Source of the DNA: Pandoraea pnomenusa
GTDB lineage: Bacteria > Pseudomonadota > Gammaproteobacteria > Burkholderiales > Burkholderiaceae
DNA: 64,000 bases
Reading direction: 5' to 3'
Assembly (NCBI RefSeq): GCF_000767615.3
Contig: NZ_CP009553.3
Span: forward strand, 2,046,001 to 2,110,000
The notes under the pieces are model-generated. The model saw nothing but the letters and a program-made list of their open reading frames with translations, was not told where the DNA came from and made no database searches. Below, in pieces: positions 18,075 to 27,115 of the stretch (its first letter is position 1; each line of letters begins with the position of its first letter). The position numbers and the translations under genes were made by a program.

Positions 18075-19430
18075 ATGATGAAAAACGCACCGTCCCCTGC
18101 ATCACTTGCGGGCAACTCGCCCGGCCAACCCATGCATGCCGATTCCCGTGTCCTGAGCGACGCCGCCGACAATGCCCTGTACCGCCGCGTCGCATGGCGG
18201 CTGGTGCCGTTCCTGATGCTCTGCTACGTCGCCGCGTTCCTTGACCGGGTCAACGTCGGCTTCGCCAAGCTGCAGATGCTCGACGATCTCGGCTTCTCCG
18301 AGACGGTGTACGGCCTCGGCGCCGGCATCTTCTTCATCGGCTACTTCCTGTTCGAAGTGCCGAGCAACGTGCTGATGCATCGCATCGGCGCCAAGAAGAC
18401 CCTTGCACGCATCATGATCCTCTGGGGGCTCATTTCCGCGGCCATGGCTTTCACGCAGACGCCGACCCAGTTCTACGTGCTGCGCTTCCTGCTCGGCGCG
18501 GCCGAGGCGGGCTTCTATCCCGGCATCATCCTGTACCTCACGTACTGGTTTCCGTCGGCGCGTCGCGGCCAGATCGTGGCGATCTTCATGACTGCCGTGC
18601 CGTTCGCGGGCATTCTCGGCGGACCGCTCTCGGGCTGGATCATGCAGTCGTTCCACATGGGCCATGGCTTTGCGGGCTGGCAGTGGATGTTCGTCATCGA
18701 GGCCGTGCCGTCGATGGTGCTGGGCGCCGCCGTGTTGTTCTACCTGGACGACCGCATTGCCGATGCACGTTGGCTCTCCGACGCGGAGAAAGCGCGCCTG
18801 GCGCACAACGTCGCCGCCGAAACGTGCGAGAAGACCGAACACGTGTCGCTGTGGAAGCTGCTGCAGGATCGTCGCGTACTGCACATGGCGCTGATCTGCT
18901 ACTGCACGGTATCGAGCCTGTCGGGCCTGGCCTTCTGGATTCCCTCGGTGATCAAGTCGACCGGCGTGAAGTCCTTGCTCGAGATCGGCCTGCTGACCGC
19001 GGTACCCAACGCGTGTGCGGTCGTGTCGATGGTGCTGGTTTGCCGTCATTCCGACAAGACGCGCGAGCGCCGCTGGCACATGGTGATTCCGTTCGTCGTG
19101 GGCGGCGTCGGGCTCATCCTGTCGACACTGTTCGGCCATAACCCGCCGGTCGCCGTGGCGATGCTCTCGGTGGCCGCGGCCGGTTGCATGGTCTGCTCGC
19201 CGCTCTTCTGGAGTCTGCCGACGGCCTTCCTCGAGGGGCGCAGTGCGGCCGCGGGCATTGCCGGCATCAACGCCTTCGCCGGACTGGCCGCCTTTGTCAG
19301 CCCGTACGTCATCGGCTGGATCAAGGACACGACCGGCTCGACGGATTGGGGTATGTACTTCCTTGCGAGCTTCGCGTTCATCGGTGCCATCCTGGTGTTG
19401 CGCGTGCCGGCCCGGCTGGTCAATCGCTGA
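18075..19430 (+). CDS. MFS transporter (anion:cation symporter-like)
   Basis: A 12-TM major facilitator of 451 residues. It shows the ACS-family pattern: CYVAAFLDRVNVGFAKLQM in TM1, the inter-TM2/3 segment, and EAGFYPGIILYLTYWFP in TM4. ACS members carry organic anions such as hexuronates, 4-hydroxyphenylacetate, phthalate or allantoate. I use ATG 18075 (ggagcct just upstream) rather than the open frame 28 codons earlier. Its position between the carbamoylase and the M20 peptidase genes suggests it imports the substrate of this operon. The 211 bases before it show no feature I can name. Confidence 0.9.
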   Translation: MMKNAPSPASLAGNSPGQPMHADSRVLSDAADNALYRRVAWRLVPFLMLCYVAAFLDRVNVGFAKLQMLDDLGFSETVYGLGAGIFFIGYFLFEVPSNVLMHRIGAKKTLARIMILWGLISAAMAFTQTPTQFYVLRFLLGAAEAGFYPGIILYLTYWFPSARRGQIVAIFMTAVPFAGILGGPLSGWIMQSFHMGHGFAGWQWMFVIEAVPSMVLGAAVLFYLDDRIADARWLSDAEKARLAHNVAAETCEKTEHVSLWKLLQDRRVLHMALICYCTVSSLSGLAFWIPSVIKSTGVKSLLEIGLLTAVPNACAVVSMVLVCRHSDKTRERRWHMVIPFVVGGVGLILSTLFGHNPPVAVAMLSVAAAGCMVCSPLFWSLPTAFLEGRSAAAGIAGINAFAGLAAFVSPYVIGWIKDTTGSTDWGMYFLASFAFIGAILVLRVPARLVNR

Positions 19431-19450
19431 GACGAAGGAGACGCTAGGTC

Positions 19451-20599
19451 ATGACGATCGATGTCATTGCGTTGACGCAGGAGATGGTGCGCACGCCGAG
19501 TTTCTCGGGTGACGAGGCAGGCATGGCGGCGCTGGTCGAAGCGCGTATGCGCGAGCTCGGCTTCGACGAGATCCATCGCGACGAGAACGGGTCGGTGCTC
19601 GGGCTGATCGGCCCGGCGGGCGCGGACGTCGCCGTGCTCTTCGACGGCCACATGGATGTGGTGCCGGTAGTCGGCGAATGGTCAGTCGCGCCGTTCGGCG
19701 GCGAAATCCGCGATGGACGCCTCTATGGGCGTGGCAGCACCGACATGAAGGGGGGCGTCGCGGCCGCCATGTGCGGCGCGGCGCAAGCCGCGGCGACGGG
19801 GCGACTCACCCGCCGGGTGGCGGTATCGGCAAGCGTGATGGAAGAGGTGATCGAAGGCTTCGCGCTGGCGCCGGTGCTCGACCGATGCGCACCCGCCGCC
19901 GTGATCATCTGCGAGCCGTCGAAGCTCCAGATCAAGTCGGGGCAGAAGGGACGCATGGAGATACTGCTGACGTTCGAGGGCACGCCCGCACATGCGGCGT
20001 CGCCCGAGGTCGGCGTCAATCCGTTGCACGCGGCGGCTCGCGCCCTGATCGCCTTGCAGGATCTGCCGTTGCCCACGCATGCGTCGCTGGGGGACGCCCT
20101 GCTGGTGCCCACCGACATCGTCTCCACGCCGTACCCGTCGATATCGATGATACCGACGGCGACGACGATTCGTTTCGACCGCCGCACGCTCCCGGGCGAA
20201 ACGTCGCAGGACGTGCTCTCGGCGATCGAGGCGCGCTTGCGCGCCGAGGGGCTGACGCGCTTCACGCTCGCGGTCACGGGCGACAAGGTGAGGACGTTCA
20301 CGGGGTGCTGCGCGCGACCGTTCCGCTGGCTGCCTGCGTGGCAGATCGCCGATGACCATGCGCTGGTCTCGGCGGCCGGCCGCGCGGCGCAGGCGGCGGG
20401 GCGCGTGGCCACGCTCGGTACGTGGCGCTTTTGCACCAACGGATCGGAATCGGCCGGGCGACGCGGTATTCCCACCATCGGGCTCGGGCCGGGCAACGAA
20501 GAGGATGCGCACACCATCGACGAGTCGATCGCTCTGGAGCAACTCGAAGGGGCGCGCGACATCTACCGGGAGCTCGCGCTCGAACTGGCGACGGGGTGA
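19451..20599 (+). CDS. M20 family metallopeptidase, YgeY/ArgE-DapE-like
   Basis: The 382-residue enzyme has M20 metal-site motifs: LFDGHMDVVP (first His and Asp), YGRGSTDMKGG (bridging Asp) and SASVMEEV (catalytic and ligand glutamates). The wording of the first two is closer to YgeY than to classical ArgE or DapE. In other bacteria ygeY genes travel with diaminopropionate ammonia-lyase, as here. It probably releases an amino acid such as diaminopropionate from an N-acylated or peptide form. It follows the MFS gene by 20 bases with gaaggag upstream. Confidence 0.85.
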   Translation: MTIDVIALTQEMVRTPSFSGDEAGMAALVEARMRELGFDEIHRDENGSVLGLIGPAGADVAVLFDGHMDVVPVVGEWSVAPFGGEIRDGRLYGRGSTDMKGGVAAAMCGAAQAAATGRLTRRVAVSASVMEEVIEGFALAPVLDRCAPAAVIICEPSKLQIKSGQKGRMEILLTFEGTPAHAASPEVGVNPLHAAARALIALQDLPLPTHASLGDALLVPTDIVSTPYPSISMIPTATTIRFDRRTLPGETSQDVLSAIEARLRAEGLTRFTLAVTGDKVRTFTGCCARPFRWLPAWQIADDHALVSAAGRAAQAAGRVATLGTWRFCTNGSESAGRRGIPTIGLGPGNEEDAHTIDESIALEQLEGARDIYRELALELATG

Positions 20600-20672
20600 G
20601 GTCCGGCGATGGGGGGCGCGCCGCATGCCCCGCTGCATGCCCCGCCGATGGTGCGGGGCATGCGGTTGCCGC

Positions 20673-22370
20673 TCAGCGGGTGCCGGATGCGATGGGGTGG
20701 TCGAGATCGAAGCAGCAAATCTCGCCATCGCGACGCACCCAGGGTTCCAGCGACTTGGGCACGAACTGGCAGCGGCCCGCGAAGCGTGTCGCGCGCTTAG
20801 CACGCAGCAATCGTTCCAATCGCCCTTCGCCCTGAAGATCGATGCCGAACCCGGGCGTGAAGATGTAATCCGGCTCGAGCGGCTCCCGAAGCCCGGTAAA
20901 TGCACCCAGGGCGATCGGGTCGACCAGCATGCGCTGTCCCCCGGTTGGCGAAATCCCGCACTGTGCCGCCACACGGCGAATGTCGGTGCGCGCGGCGGCG
21001 TATCGAAACGTCGGCACGGAGAACGGCTGAGCGCGCAATGTCGGGTCCGCGTGCAATGCCACGTCAAGCATGCGCGGTGCAACCGGATTTGCCAGTACCA
21101 CGGCACTCGCCAGCAGCACGCCGAAGGCGGCGCAGGCACAGATGCCGGCCACGTATTTCGCGCATTCCCGCCAGGGCCACAGGGAAACGCTCATGACGAC
21201 CAGCGCCGCGGCCAGGAACATCATCGGCACGCCCGTGTAAAAGTTCCACAAGCGAAATAGCGACGCCTGCCCGAGGAAGGCCGCCCAAAGCGAGAGCAGC
21301 AGCCAGCCCCGCGGGTCGCGAGCACGGGCGATCAGCCAGCGCACGAGCGCGATGGCCGGCAATGCGCACGCCATGACGAAGACGATCCGCGCGGCACCGT
21401 CGATAGCGGCGTTCGTCAACTGGACGAACGGCCTGTCGGTCAGGCCGGGCATGTCCGCGAGCCAGGCCGATTGATAGGCGTTCTGGAACAGACCGTGTCG
21501 CCAGATCTGCGCCGAGGTGACGCTGAGATTGGCCCACACGGCATTGACGAAGTCGATGGGCGACGTCAGCAAGAGCGATGGCGCGACGGTTTGCCTGGCG
21601 AGATAGTCGGCGAGGAGCGGGGCTCCCGGGCACCGTGTCATGGAGGTGAAGAAAAGCAGGCTCTGCGCGGTGCAGGCAATCACGAATGCCGCCGTGATCC
21701 AGCAAAGCACGCGATGACGGCGCCCGAACGTCAGGCATGCGCTCGCTACCGCGAGCGGAAAGAAGAACAGCGCTTTCGGGTGCAGGTAAAAGAGAAAACT
21801 GGTTGCCGCCATGAAGCCGATGGCGACCGCCAGCGCGTGACGCGGACGCGTCAGAGACGACGAGAGGGCGGGCGCGCAGCAATAGGCCGCAGCCATCAGG
21901 ATCACGATCTGTTCAGCGCGAACCATGGGGATGATCAGCCCCTGAACCCCCATGGTTCCCACACTGACGACGAACACGAAGCCGATACGGCGAGCCCATG
22001 GCGACGTCAGCCATGCGCACATCCAGCGCCAGATCGCCCACAGGCATAGCGCCCAGGTCACTATGCCGATCATCCGCAGAACCCAGGGCTCGAGCACGTG
22101 ATAGACCACGCCCGACACCACGGCACCCGGATACAGTGACCAGGGGACGGGAAACAGAAACGTGTCGCCGCATTGCGGCAGGAGCGTGTTGAGACGCTTG
22201 GCGTTGACGAAGAACATACCGCGCATCATGACCGATGCACTTTCGTCGCCGTATATCGGCACAAGGGCGGCCAGCACGAGCACCAGCACGGCGATGGCGA
22301 CGGCGAGCAAAAACAGGACGCGCGTCGCCCCGCCGAAGAGCGGGTGCGCGTCATGCTGAACTGAACTCAT
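20673..22370 (-). CDS. Large polytopic membrane protein, GT-C-like (putative surface-glycan glycosyltransferase)
   Basis: A 565-residue protein with about 11 hydrophobic segments and an acidic first periplasmic loop just after TM1 (VPIYGDESASVMMRG), as found in GT-C glycosyltransferases of the GT39/GT83 type that use polyprenyl-phosphate sugars. The soluble C-terminal part (about 110 residues) has no motif I know. I start at ATG 22370; a TTG five codons earlier is possible. It is the last gene of the surface-glycan operon, 69 bases behind wecE. I infer that it transfers the polyprenyl-bound sugar to an acceptor glycan on the periplasmic side. Fold class is moderately sure, the reaction is not. 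Confidence 0.6.
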   Translation of the reverse strand: MSSVQHDAHPLFGGATRVLFLLAVAIAVLVLVLAALVPIYGDESASVMMRGMFFVNAKRLNTLLPQCGDTFLFPVPWSLYPGAVVSGVVYHVLEPWVLRMIGIVTWALCLWAIWRWMCAWLTSPWARRIGFVFVVSVGTMGVQGLIIPMVRAEQIVILMAAAYCCAPALSSSLTRPRHALAVAIGFMAATSFLFYLHPKALFFFPLAVASACLTFGRRHRVLCWITAAFVIACTAQSLLFFTSMTRCPGAPLLADYLARQTVAPSLLLTSPIDFVNAVWANLSVTSAQIWRHGLFQNAYQSAWLADMPGLTDRPFVQLTNAAIDGAARIVFVMACALPAIALVRWLIARARDPRGWLLLSLWAAFLGQASLFRLWNFYTGVPMMFLAAALVVMSVSLWPWRECAKYVAGICACAAFGVLLASAVVLANPVAPRMLDVALHADPTLRAQPFSVPTFRYAAARTDIRRVAAQCGISPTGGQRMLVDPIALGAFTGLREPLEPDYIFTPGFGIDLQGEGRLERLLRAKRATRFAGRCQFVPKSLEPWVRRDGEICCFDLDHPIASGTR

Positions 22371-22439
22371 TGGCACATTGGGCAAGGATTGGAGCAGGCG
22401 CCCCCAAGGGAGATGAGGACGCGGCGGGGCCGGGCGTTG

Positions 22440-23585
22440 CTACTGGCGCAGCAATCGATCCAGATCGGCGACGATCTCGCCCTGGGTCTCGGCATCCAAC
22501 CCGATCCAGAGCGGCAATCGAACCAGTTGTCCGGCCCGTTGCTCCGTCGTCGTCAATTCGCCATGAGTGCGTGCGTAACGGCGCCCGGCCGGCGAGTCAT
22601 GCAGGGGCACATAGTGAAAAACGGCGCTCGTGTTTCGCTTCGCGAGCCCGTCGATGACACGTTGGCGCTGTTCGATATCGCTCAGCAGCACGTAATACAT
22701 GTGCGCGTTGTGTTGGCAGGCCTCCGGCACCACGGGCCGGCGCAGATAGCCTTGACGCTCAAGCGGCGCAAGAAGCGAATGATACCGATCCCAGATGCGC
22801 AGTCGTTCCGCCGTGATTTCCTCCGCGTGCTCGAGCTGGGCCCACAAGAAAGCCGATACCAGTTCGCCCGGCAGATAGGACGATCCCACTTCCTGCCATG
22901 TGTATTTGTCGACCTCGCCTCTGAAGAAGCGGCTGCGGTCGGTGCCTTTTTCCCGAATGATCTCGGCGCGCACGCCAAGGGCGGCGTCACGAACGAGCAA
23001 GGCACCGCCTTCGCCCGAAATGACATTCTTGGTCTCGTGAAAACTGAAAGCGCCGATGTCGCCGATAGCGCCGAGCGCCCGACCCTTGTAGGAGGCAAGC
23101 ACTCCCTGTGCCGCGTCTTCGACCACCATGAGGCCATGGCGTTTTGCGATATCGAGAATGGCGTCCATCTCACACGCCACGCCGGCGTAATGCACGGCCA
23201 CGATGGCTCGGGTACGAGGTGTAATGGCCGCTTCGATCAGGCGCTCGTCGAGATTCAGCGTGTCCTCGCGAATGTCGACGAACACGGGAACGCCACCGCG
23301 CAACACGAAGGCATTGGCCGTCGAGACGAAGGTGTACGAGGGCATGATGATCTCGTCGCCAGGCGCGATATCGAGCAGCAGGGCCGCCATTTCGAGCGCC
23401 GCGGTGCACGAGTGCGTCAACAGGGCCTTGGCGCACAGCGTCCTGGCTTCGATCCAGCGATGGCATTGCTTGGTGAACGGGCCATCACCGGCGAGGCGCC
23501 CGTTCTGATGTGCCTGCCCGATGTATTCCATTTCGCGGCCGGTCAGATGGGGCCAATTGAATGGGGTTTTCTTACCCGCTTCCAT
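22440..23585 (-). CDS. wecE: dTDP-4-amino-4,6-dideoxygalactose transaminase
   Basis: A PLP sugar aminotransferase of the DegT/DnrJ/EryC1 family, 381 residues. It is close to E. coli WecE/RffA over its whole length: CTAALEMAALLLDI, MPSYTFVSTANAFVLRGG, VHYAGVACEMD and the PLP lysine K186 in FSFHETKNV. The known reaction turns dTDP-4-keto-6-deoxy-D-glucose plus glutamate into dTDP-Fuc4N. AAGGAATG lies 7 bases before ATG 23585. The genes for the dTDP-sugar precursor (rmlA/B) are not in the window. In E. coli the product is N-acetylated by WecD; here a NeuD/PglD-like protein in the same operon may take that role. Confidence 0.93.
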   Translation of the reverse strand: MEAGKKTPFNWPHLTGREMEYIGQAHQNGRLAGDGPFTKQCHRWIEARTLCAKALLTHSCTAALEMAALLLDIAPGDEIIMPSYTFVSTANAFVLRGGVPVFVDIREDTLNLDERLIEAAITPRTRAIVAVHYAGVACEMDAILDIAKRHGLMVVEDAAQGVLASYKGRALGAIGDIGAFSFHETKNVISGEGGALLVRDAALGVRAEIIREKGTDRSRFFRGEVDKYTWQEVGSSYLPGELVSAFLWAQLEHAEEITAERLRIWDRYHSLLAPLERQGYLRRPVVPEACQHNAHMYYVLLSDIEQRQRVIDGLAKRNTSAVFHYVPLHDSPAGRRYARTHGELTTTEQRAGQLVRLPLWIGLDAETQGEIVADLDRLLRQ

Positions 23586-23616
23586 TTGTTGACATTCCTT
23601 CGTCAAGACGTATGGC

Positions 23617-23991
23617 TCAACCCTTGGCGGCGATGAGCGTGCCACAGGCAATCAGGGCGATACCCAGCAACTTTTGCGTCGAAATCGGCTCGCTCAGCAA
23701 CCATGCGCTGAGAATGAGTACCACCGCGAAATTCAGGCTCGTAAACGGGTAAGCGTAGCTGAGCTCGAATTTCGTCATCGCCGCCATCCAGGCCAGCGCG
23801 GCAAGAAAGGCCGCGATGAATCCCGAGAGAATAAACGGATCGAGGAAAAGCGAGAACAGAAAACGAACTTTCTCGAACGTCTCGGCGGGAAGACTTCCGA
23901 ACTTGGCGATACGCCATTTGAGCACTACCTGGCCGTAGGCCGTCAGTATGATCGTCGCAAAAATATAGACGTAATCGAATGCGCGGTTCAT
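23617..23991 (-). CDS. Small four-TM EamA/SMR-like transporter (ArnE/ArnF-type)
   Basis: A 124-residue protein with four predicted membrane helices (YIFATIILTAYGQVVLKW at the start, LLGIALIACGTLIA at the end) and the short loops of the small multidrug resistance/EamA superfamily. ArnE and ArnF of this group flip undecaprenyl-phosphate aminoarabinose across the inner membrane. Its ATG overlaps the stop of the upstream gene by ATGA, and GGAG is 8 bases ahead. Within a glycan operon that contains a GT2 polyprenyl-phosphate transferase, a sugar-lipid flippase role is the best inference. Confidence 0.8.
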   Translation of the reverse strand: MNRAFDYVYIFATIILTAYGQVVLKWRIAKFGSLPAETFEKVRFLFSLFLDPFILSGFIAAFLAALAWMAAMTKFELSYAYPFTSLNFAVVLILSAWLLSEPISTQKLLGIALIACGTLIAAKG

Positions 23992-24920
23992 GTCCAGGAC
24001 TCCATCACAGCGAGTCCGAAGCCAGTCAGCCCGTAGCCGTCGCCATTGAAAAGCATATATCTGCGCCCCCGATGGTCGAATACGTGGGGGTACTCGATCA
24101 TCTCCGCATCCCATTCGCCCGGGGAGGGCGAAAGGTCGACGCACCCGTCGTGGCGCGTCCACCGAATTCCGTCGGCGGAGCGCGCGTAACCTATCCGGTA
24201 GCGTTGGCCGCGGCAAGAGTACCACATGTGCCAGACGTCTCCCTCACGTATGACGCTGGGACGCGAAATCGCATATTCGGAGGTGTCGGCGTAGTCGATC
24301 GCTATCGTGCCGTCACGCCGCCAGTTCACGCCATCGGGAGATTCCGCGTATTTGATGTGATACCTGTGCTCGGGCTTTCCCTGCCGGATGCGCCACTCGG
24401 TGCAGGACAGGTACCACATGCGCCAGACATCATCGCCCGGCATGACGCAGCAGCTCGCCACAAAGTGCGGCTCATGCATCGACCGGTCCACGACGGGGCC
24501 CGCGAATCTGCGCTGAAACGCCGTATGTTCCCCAGCTGGCGCGGTCGCCAGTCCGATGGCATTGCGAAAAGGGACGGTGACGCCGAGATTCCAGCCTATG
24601 TAATAGAGATACCGCTGGCCTTGCCAGGTCGCGAGCCAGGTCGCCATGGCGCCGCTGTCGTCGAATTCGCCCGTCGCCCCCGGTGTCAACACGGGGGTAC
24701 GCCCGATATCGAGCACCCGTTGCGGGTGCTCGGGGTCGAAAACGAGAAACCCTGTATGACTGCGATTATCGCGATCACGACTGCTGAAATACACGCGAAC
24801 ATTGCCGTCCGGCAGGGGTTCTGCGATGGGTACCGCGGCGTGAGACGCCATCCAGTCCGTTTGGCCGTCGGGAACGAAAACGCGCCCGAGCTTGCGCCAT
24901 CGTTGCAGGGGAGGGCTCAT
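23988..24920 (-). CDS. Five-bladed beta-propeller protein (GH43/GH32-like), function unknown
   Basis: A 310-residue cytosolic-looking protein with no signal peptide. It has repeated propeller-type strands with aromatic-acidic patterns: VRVYFSSRDRDNRSH, YLYYIGWN, WRMWYLSCTEW, WHMWYSCRGQRYRIGYARS and YMLFNGDGYG. These are seen in GH43/GH32-fold proteins and in uncharacterised sugar-operon proteins. It overlaps both neighbours by ATGA. A hydrolase inside a biosynthetic cascade would be odd, so it may bind or transfer a sugar instead. I cannot assign a reaction. Confidence 0.6.
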   Translation of the reverse strand: MSPPLQRWRKLGRVFVPDGQTDWMASHAAVPIAEPLPDGNVRVYFSSRDRDNRSHTGFLVFDPEHPQRVLDIGRTPVLTPGATGEFDDSGAMATWLATWQGQRYLYYIGWNLGVTVPFRNAIGLATAPAGEHTAFQRRFAGPVVDRSMHEPHFVASCCVMPGDDVWRMWYLSCTEWRIRQGKPEHRYHIKYAESPDGVNWRRDGTIAIDYADTSEYAISRPSVIREGDVWHMWYSCRGQRYRIGYARSADGIRWTRHDGCVDLSPSPGEWDAEMIEYPHVFDHRGRRYMLFNGDGYGLTGFGLAVMESWT

Positions 24921-25582
24921 ATTTTGCGCAACCGAGAGCTTGGCACGCGGGAGCGCTCCGTCGCATTACCGATGTAGACGCCTTCGGGTGCCGCATCTTC
25001 GAGCAGCAACGCCTGTGCGCCGATCACGCAACGGTCGCCAATGCGAATGTGGTCGCGCAGGGTCGCGTTCACACCGATGAAACACTGCTCGCCGATGACC
25101 ACGCCGCCCGAAACCACAACGTGCGATGCCAGGAAGCTGTGACTGCCGATACGGGAGTGGTGCCCGATGTGATTGCCGCTCCAGAGAGTGACGTTGTCTC
25201 CAATCTCGACGAACGGCTGGATGGTATTGTCCTCCAGCACAAAGCAGTTCTCGCCGATGCGGTCGTCGTTAAGTACCGTTGCGCGCGAACTCACATAAGA
25301 TGCCAACCGGTAGCCGACGGCCTTGGCAAGCTCGTAGCGGGCTTTGCGCAGGCCGTTGAGCTTTGCGTAGCTCAATGCGACGAACAGGTCGAACTGCGCC
25401 GGCGGATGCGTATGCGCGATGGTCTCGAAGTCGACCACTGGCAGACCGCAAAAGACATCGCTGGTCCGGTAGGCTGCGTCCACGGCGAATGCGGCAATCT
25501 CACGGTCGGAGTCCGACGTGAAGTAGTAGTGGGCCAACTGTGCGATGTCGCCGGTGCCGAAAATAACGAGCGGCTTGTTCAT
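24917..25582 (-). CDS. NeuD/PglD-like sugar N- or O-acyltransferase
   Basis: The 221-residue product has an N-terminal Rossmann-like domain (KPLVIFGTGDIAQLAHYYF) and a C-terminal left-handed beta-helix built from hexapeptide repeats (for example VEIGDNVTLWSGNHIGHHSR and VVIGEQCFIGVNATLRDHIR). This architecture is known from PglD, which acetylates the 4-amino group of a UDP-4-amino sugar, and NeuD. It fits downstream of the WecE aminotransferase reaction, giving an N-acylated 4-amino-4,6-dideoxy sugar. The ATG overlaps the methyltransferase stop codon (ATGA). Confidence 0.85.
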   Translation of the reverse strand: MNKPLVIFGTGDIAQLAHYYFTSDSDREIAAFAVDAAYRTSDVFCGLPVVDFETIAHTHPPAQFDLFVALSYAKLNGLRKARYELAKAVGYRLASYVSSRATVLNDDRIGENCFVLEDNTIQPFVEIGDNVTLWSGNHIGHHSRIGSHSFLASHVVVSGGVVIGEQCFIGVNATLRDHIRIGDRCVIGAQALLLEDAAPEGVYIGNATERSRVPSSRLRKI

Positions 25583-26205
25583 GTTCTCACCAGCATCGTG
25601 AATTCGTATAGGTCGTAGTCGTGCAGCAAGGCAACGTTGCGCGAGAACCGGCGTTTGCACAGATCGAACAGCCAGCACGGGTCCGCGTAATACAGGTCGG
25701 GCCGCATATGGTCGGCGTCGGAGTACGACGTCAGGCAGTTGAACGCGAACCCCTTGCGGCTCGTCGCGGCCATCTGTTCCAGCGTCCTGACGATGTATTC
25801 GCGCCAATCGGCATCGGATTGGTCCAGCCGCACATTGAAGATGCCGCTCGCCACGCTGTAGTCGGCGATACAGCCATCGCTCACGTCTGCGAGGAGTTCG
25901 ACGTTCGGCGCGTGCGCGAGGCGGCCCGCCGCGGCATCGAGCATGGCCTGGGAGACGTCGATGCCGCGATAGAAAAAGTCGTCTCGCCGAGCCGCGAGAA
26001 AGTCGTAGAGCGCGCCGTAACCGCACCCGATGTCGTGAATCAGATAGGCGCCTTCGTTCGGCAGGATCCGGCAGAGTTGCTCGAATCGGTGCACTTGCCC
26101 GGCCTCGCTATTCCAGTCCACCCCGCGAGGCGTGTCGCCATGCTCGGTGATCTTGCGCGAGTAATATGCCGAGACTTCGTCGAGCAGTTTAGTGTTTGGC
26201 GCCAT
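25579..26205 (-). CDS. Class I SAM-dependent methyltransferase
   Basis: A 208-residue protein with SAM-binding motif I IHDIGCGYGALYDFL, an acidic motif II residue (FYRGIDVSQAML) and a downstream region with a SGIFNVRLD motif IV. There is no membrane segment. The start at 26205 lies 17 bases inside the 3' end of the preceding GT2 gene. It probably methylates a sugar or sugar nucleotide made by this operon, for instance an amino group made by WecE; the target is inference. Confidence 0.82.
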   Translation of the reverse strand: MAPNTKLLDEVSAYYSRKITEHGDTPRGVDWNSEAGQVHRFEQLCRILPNEGAYLIHDIGCGYGALYDFLAARRDDFFYRGIDVSQAMLDAAAGRLAHAPNVELLADVSDGCIADYSVASGIFNVRLDQSDADWREYIVRTLEQMAATSRKGFAFNCLTSYSDADHMRPDLYYADPCWLFDLCKRRFSRNVALLHDYDLYEFTMLVRT

Positions 26206-27115
26206 GAATTTCTCTGATGATCGTGTACGGCCGGCGTTTCGTTTCCGAGAATATCTTGGACAGGTAGATGCCGACCACACCGATGAAGGAAATGATCATG
26301 CCCCCGAGCAGCCAGATGGAGGCCATGACGGACGTCCAGCCGCTCAGCGGGCGCGAGAGCATCGACCACTGCACCAACAGCACGATGATGTAGATCGTGG
26401 CAAGACATGAAATTGCGAGACCGCAATAGAAGATGGCCACGAGCGGTACGTTGGAGAACGAGGTGACCGAATTCACCAGCAGCGCCAGCTTGCGACGCAA
26501 CGTATAGGTGGTTTCGCTCGTGCTGTGCTTTCGGAGCATCAGCGGGTGCTGCACGAAGCCCGTGATGTGCCACAGGCCGGCGATGAAGACCTCGCGCTCG
26601 TCGTGCAGAACCAGGGCGTCGACGTATCGGCGCGTCATCAGGCGCGCGGTCAGCACGTCCTCGGGCAGCGCCATTCGGGTCAGCATTTTGAACAACCGGT
26701 AGAAAAGTCGTCCGCTCCATCGCTCGAACCGCCCGCCTTTGCGCTGCGCCTGAACGCCGTAGACGACGTCGCACGGCTGCGACGCCATCGCCTCCCAGAA
26801 GCGGGCCAGGTCCTCTGGCTCCTCTTCGAGGTCGATATCGATCAGGAACACGCGGTCGCCGCGCGCTTGCTGCAAGCCGGTCATCATGGCCTTGTGATGG
26901 CCGAAATTGCGCGACAGATCCACCACGACAAGATGAGGATTGTCCCGAGTCAGGGCAACGGCGACATCGCAACTGTTGTCAGGCGAACCGTCGTTGACGA
27001 GCACGATTTCAAAGTCTTCCCCGACGAGGCGCCGCGCCGCGTCGCCGATACGCTCGCAGAATTCGGCGACGTACGCAGACGATTGATACATGGTGCTCAC
27101 GATGGAGAGTTTCAT
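26189..27115 (-). CDS. GT2 family polyprenyl-phosphate glycosyltransferase with two C-terminal TM helices
   Basis: A 308-residue GT-A fold enzyme: N-terminal LSIVSTMYQSSAYVAEFC, nucleotide-sugar site FEIVLVNDGSPDNS, DxD-like site VFLIDIDLEEEPED, and two C-terminal membrane segments (around residues 225-250 and 260-290). This is the layout of GtrB, ArnC and DPM1-like transferases, which load a sugar from its nucleotide onto undecaprenyl phosphate. The ATG at 27115 overlaps the stop of the wbqC-like gene by ATGA. With the ArnE/F-like flippase and the GT-C protein it forms a possible three-component periplasmic glycosylation machine. Confidence 0.9.
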   Translation of the reverse strand: MKLSIVSTMYQSSAYVAEFCERIGDAARRLVGEDFEIVLVNDGSPDNSCDVAVALTRDNPHLVVVDLSRNFGHHKAMMTGLQQARGDRVFLIDIDLEEEPEDLARFWEAMASQPCDVVYGVQAQRKGGRFERWSGRLFYRLFKMLTRMALPEDVLTARLMTRRYVDALVLHDEREVFIAGLWHITGFVQHPLMLRKHSTSETTYTLRRKLALLVNSVTSFSNVPLVAIFYCGLAISCLATIYIIVLLVQWSMLSRPLSGWTSVMASIWLLGGMIISFIGVVGIYLSKIFSETKRRPYTIIREIHGAKH

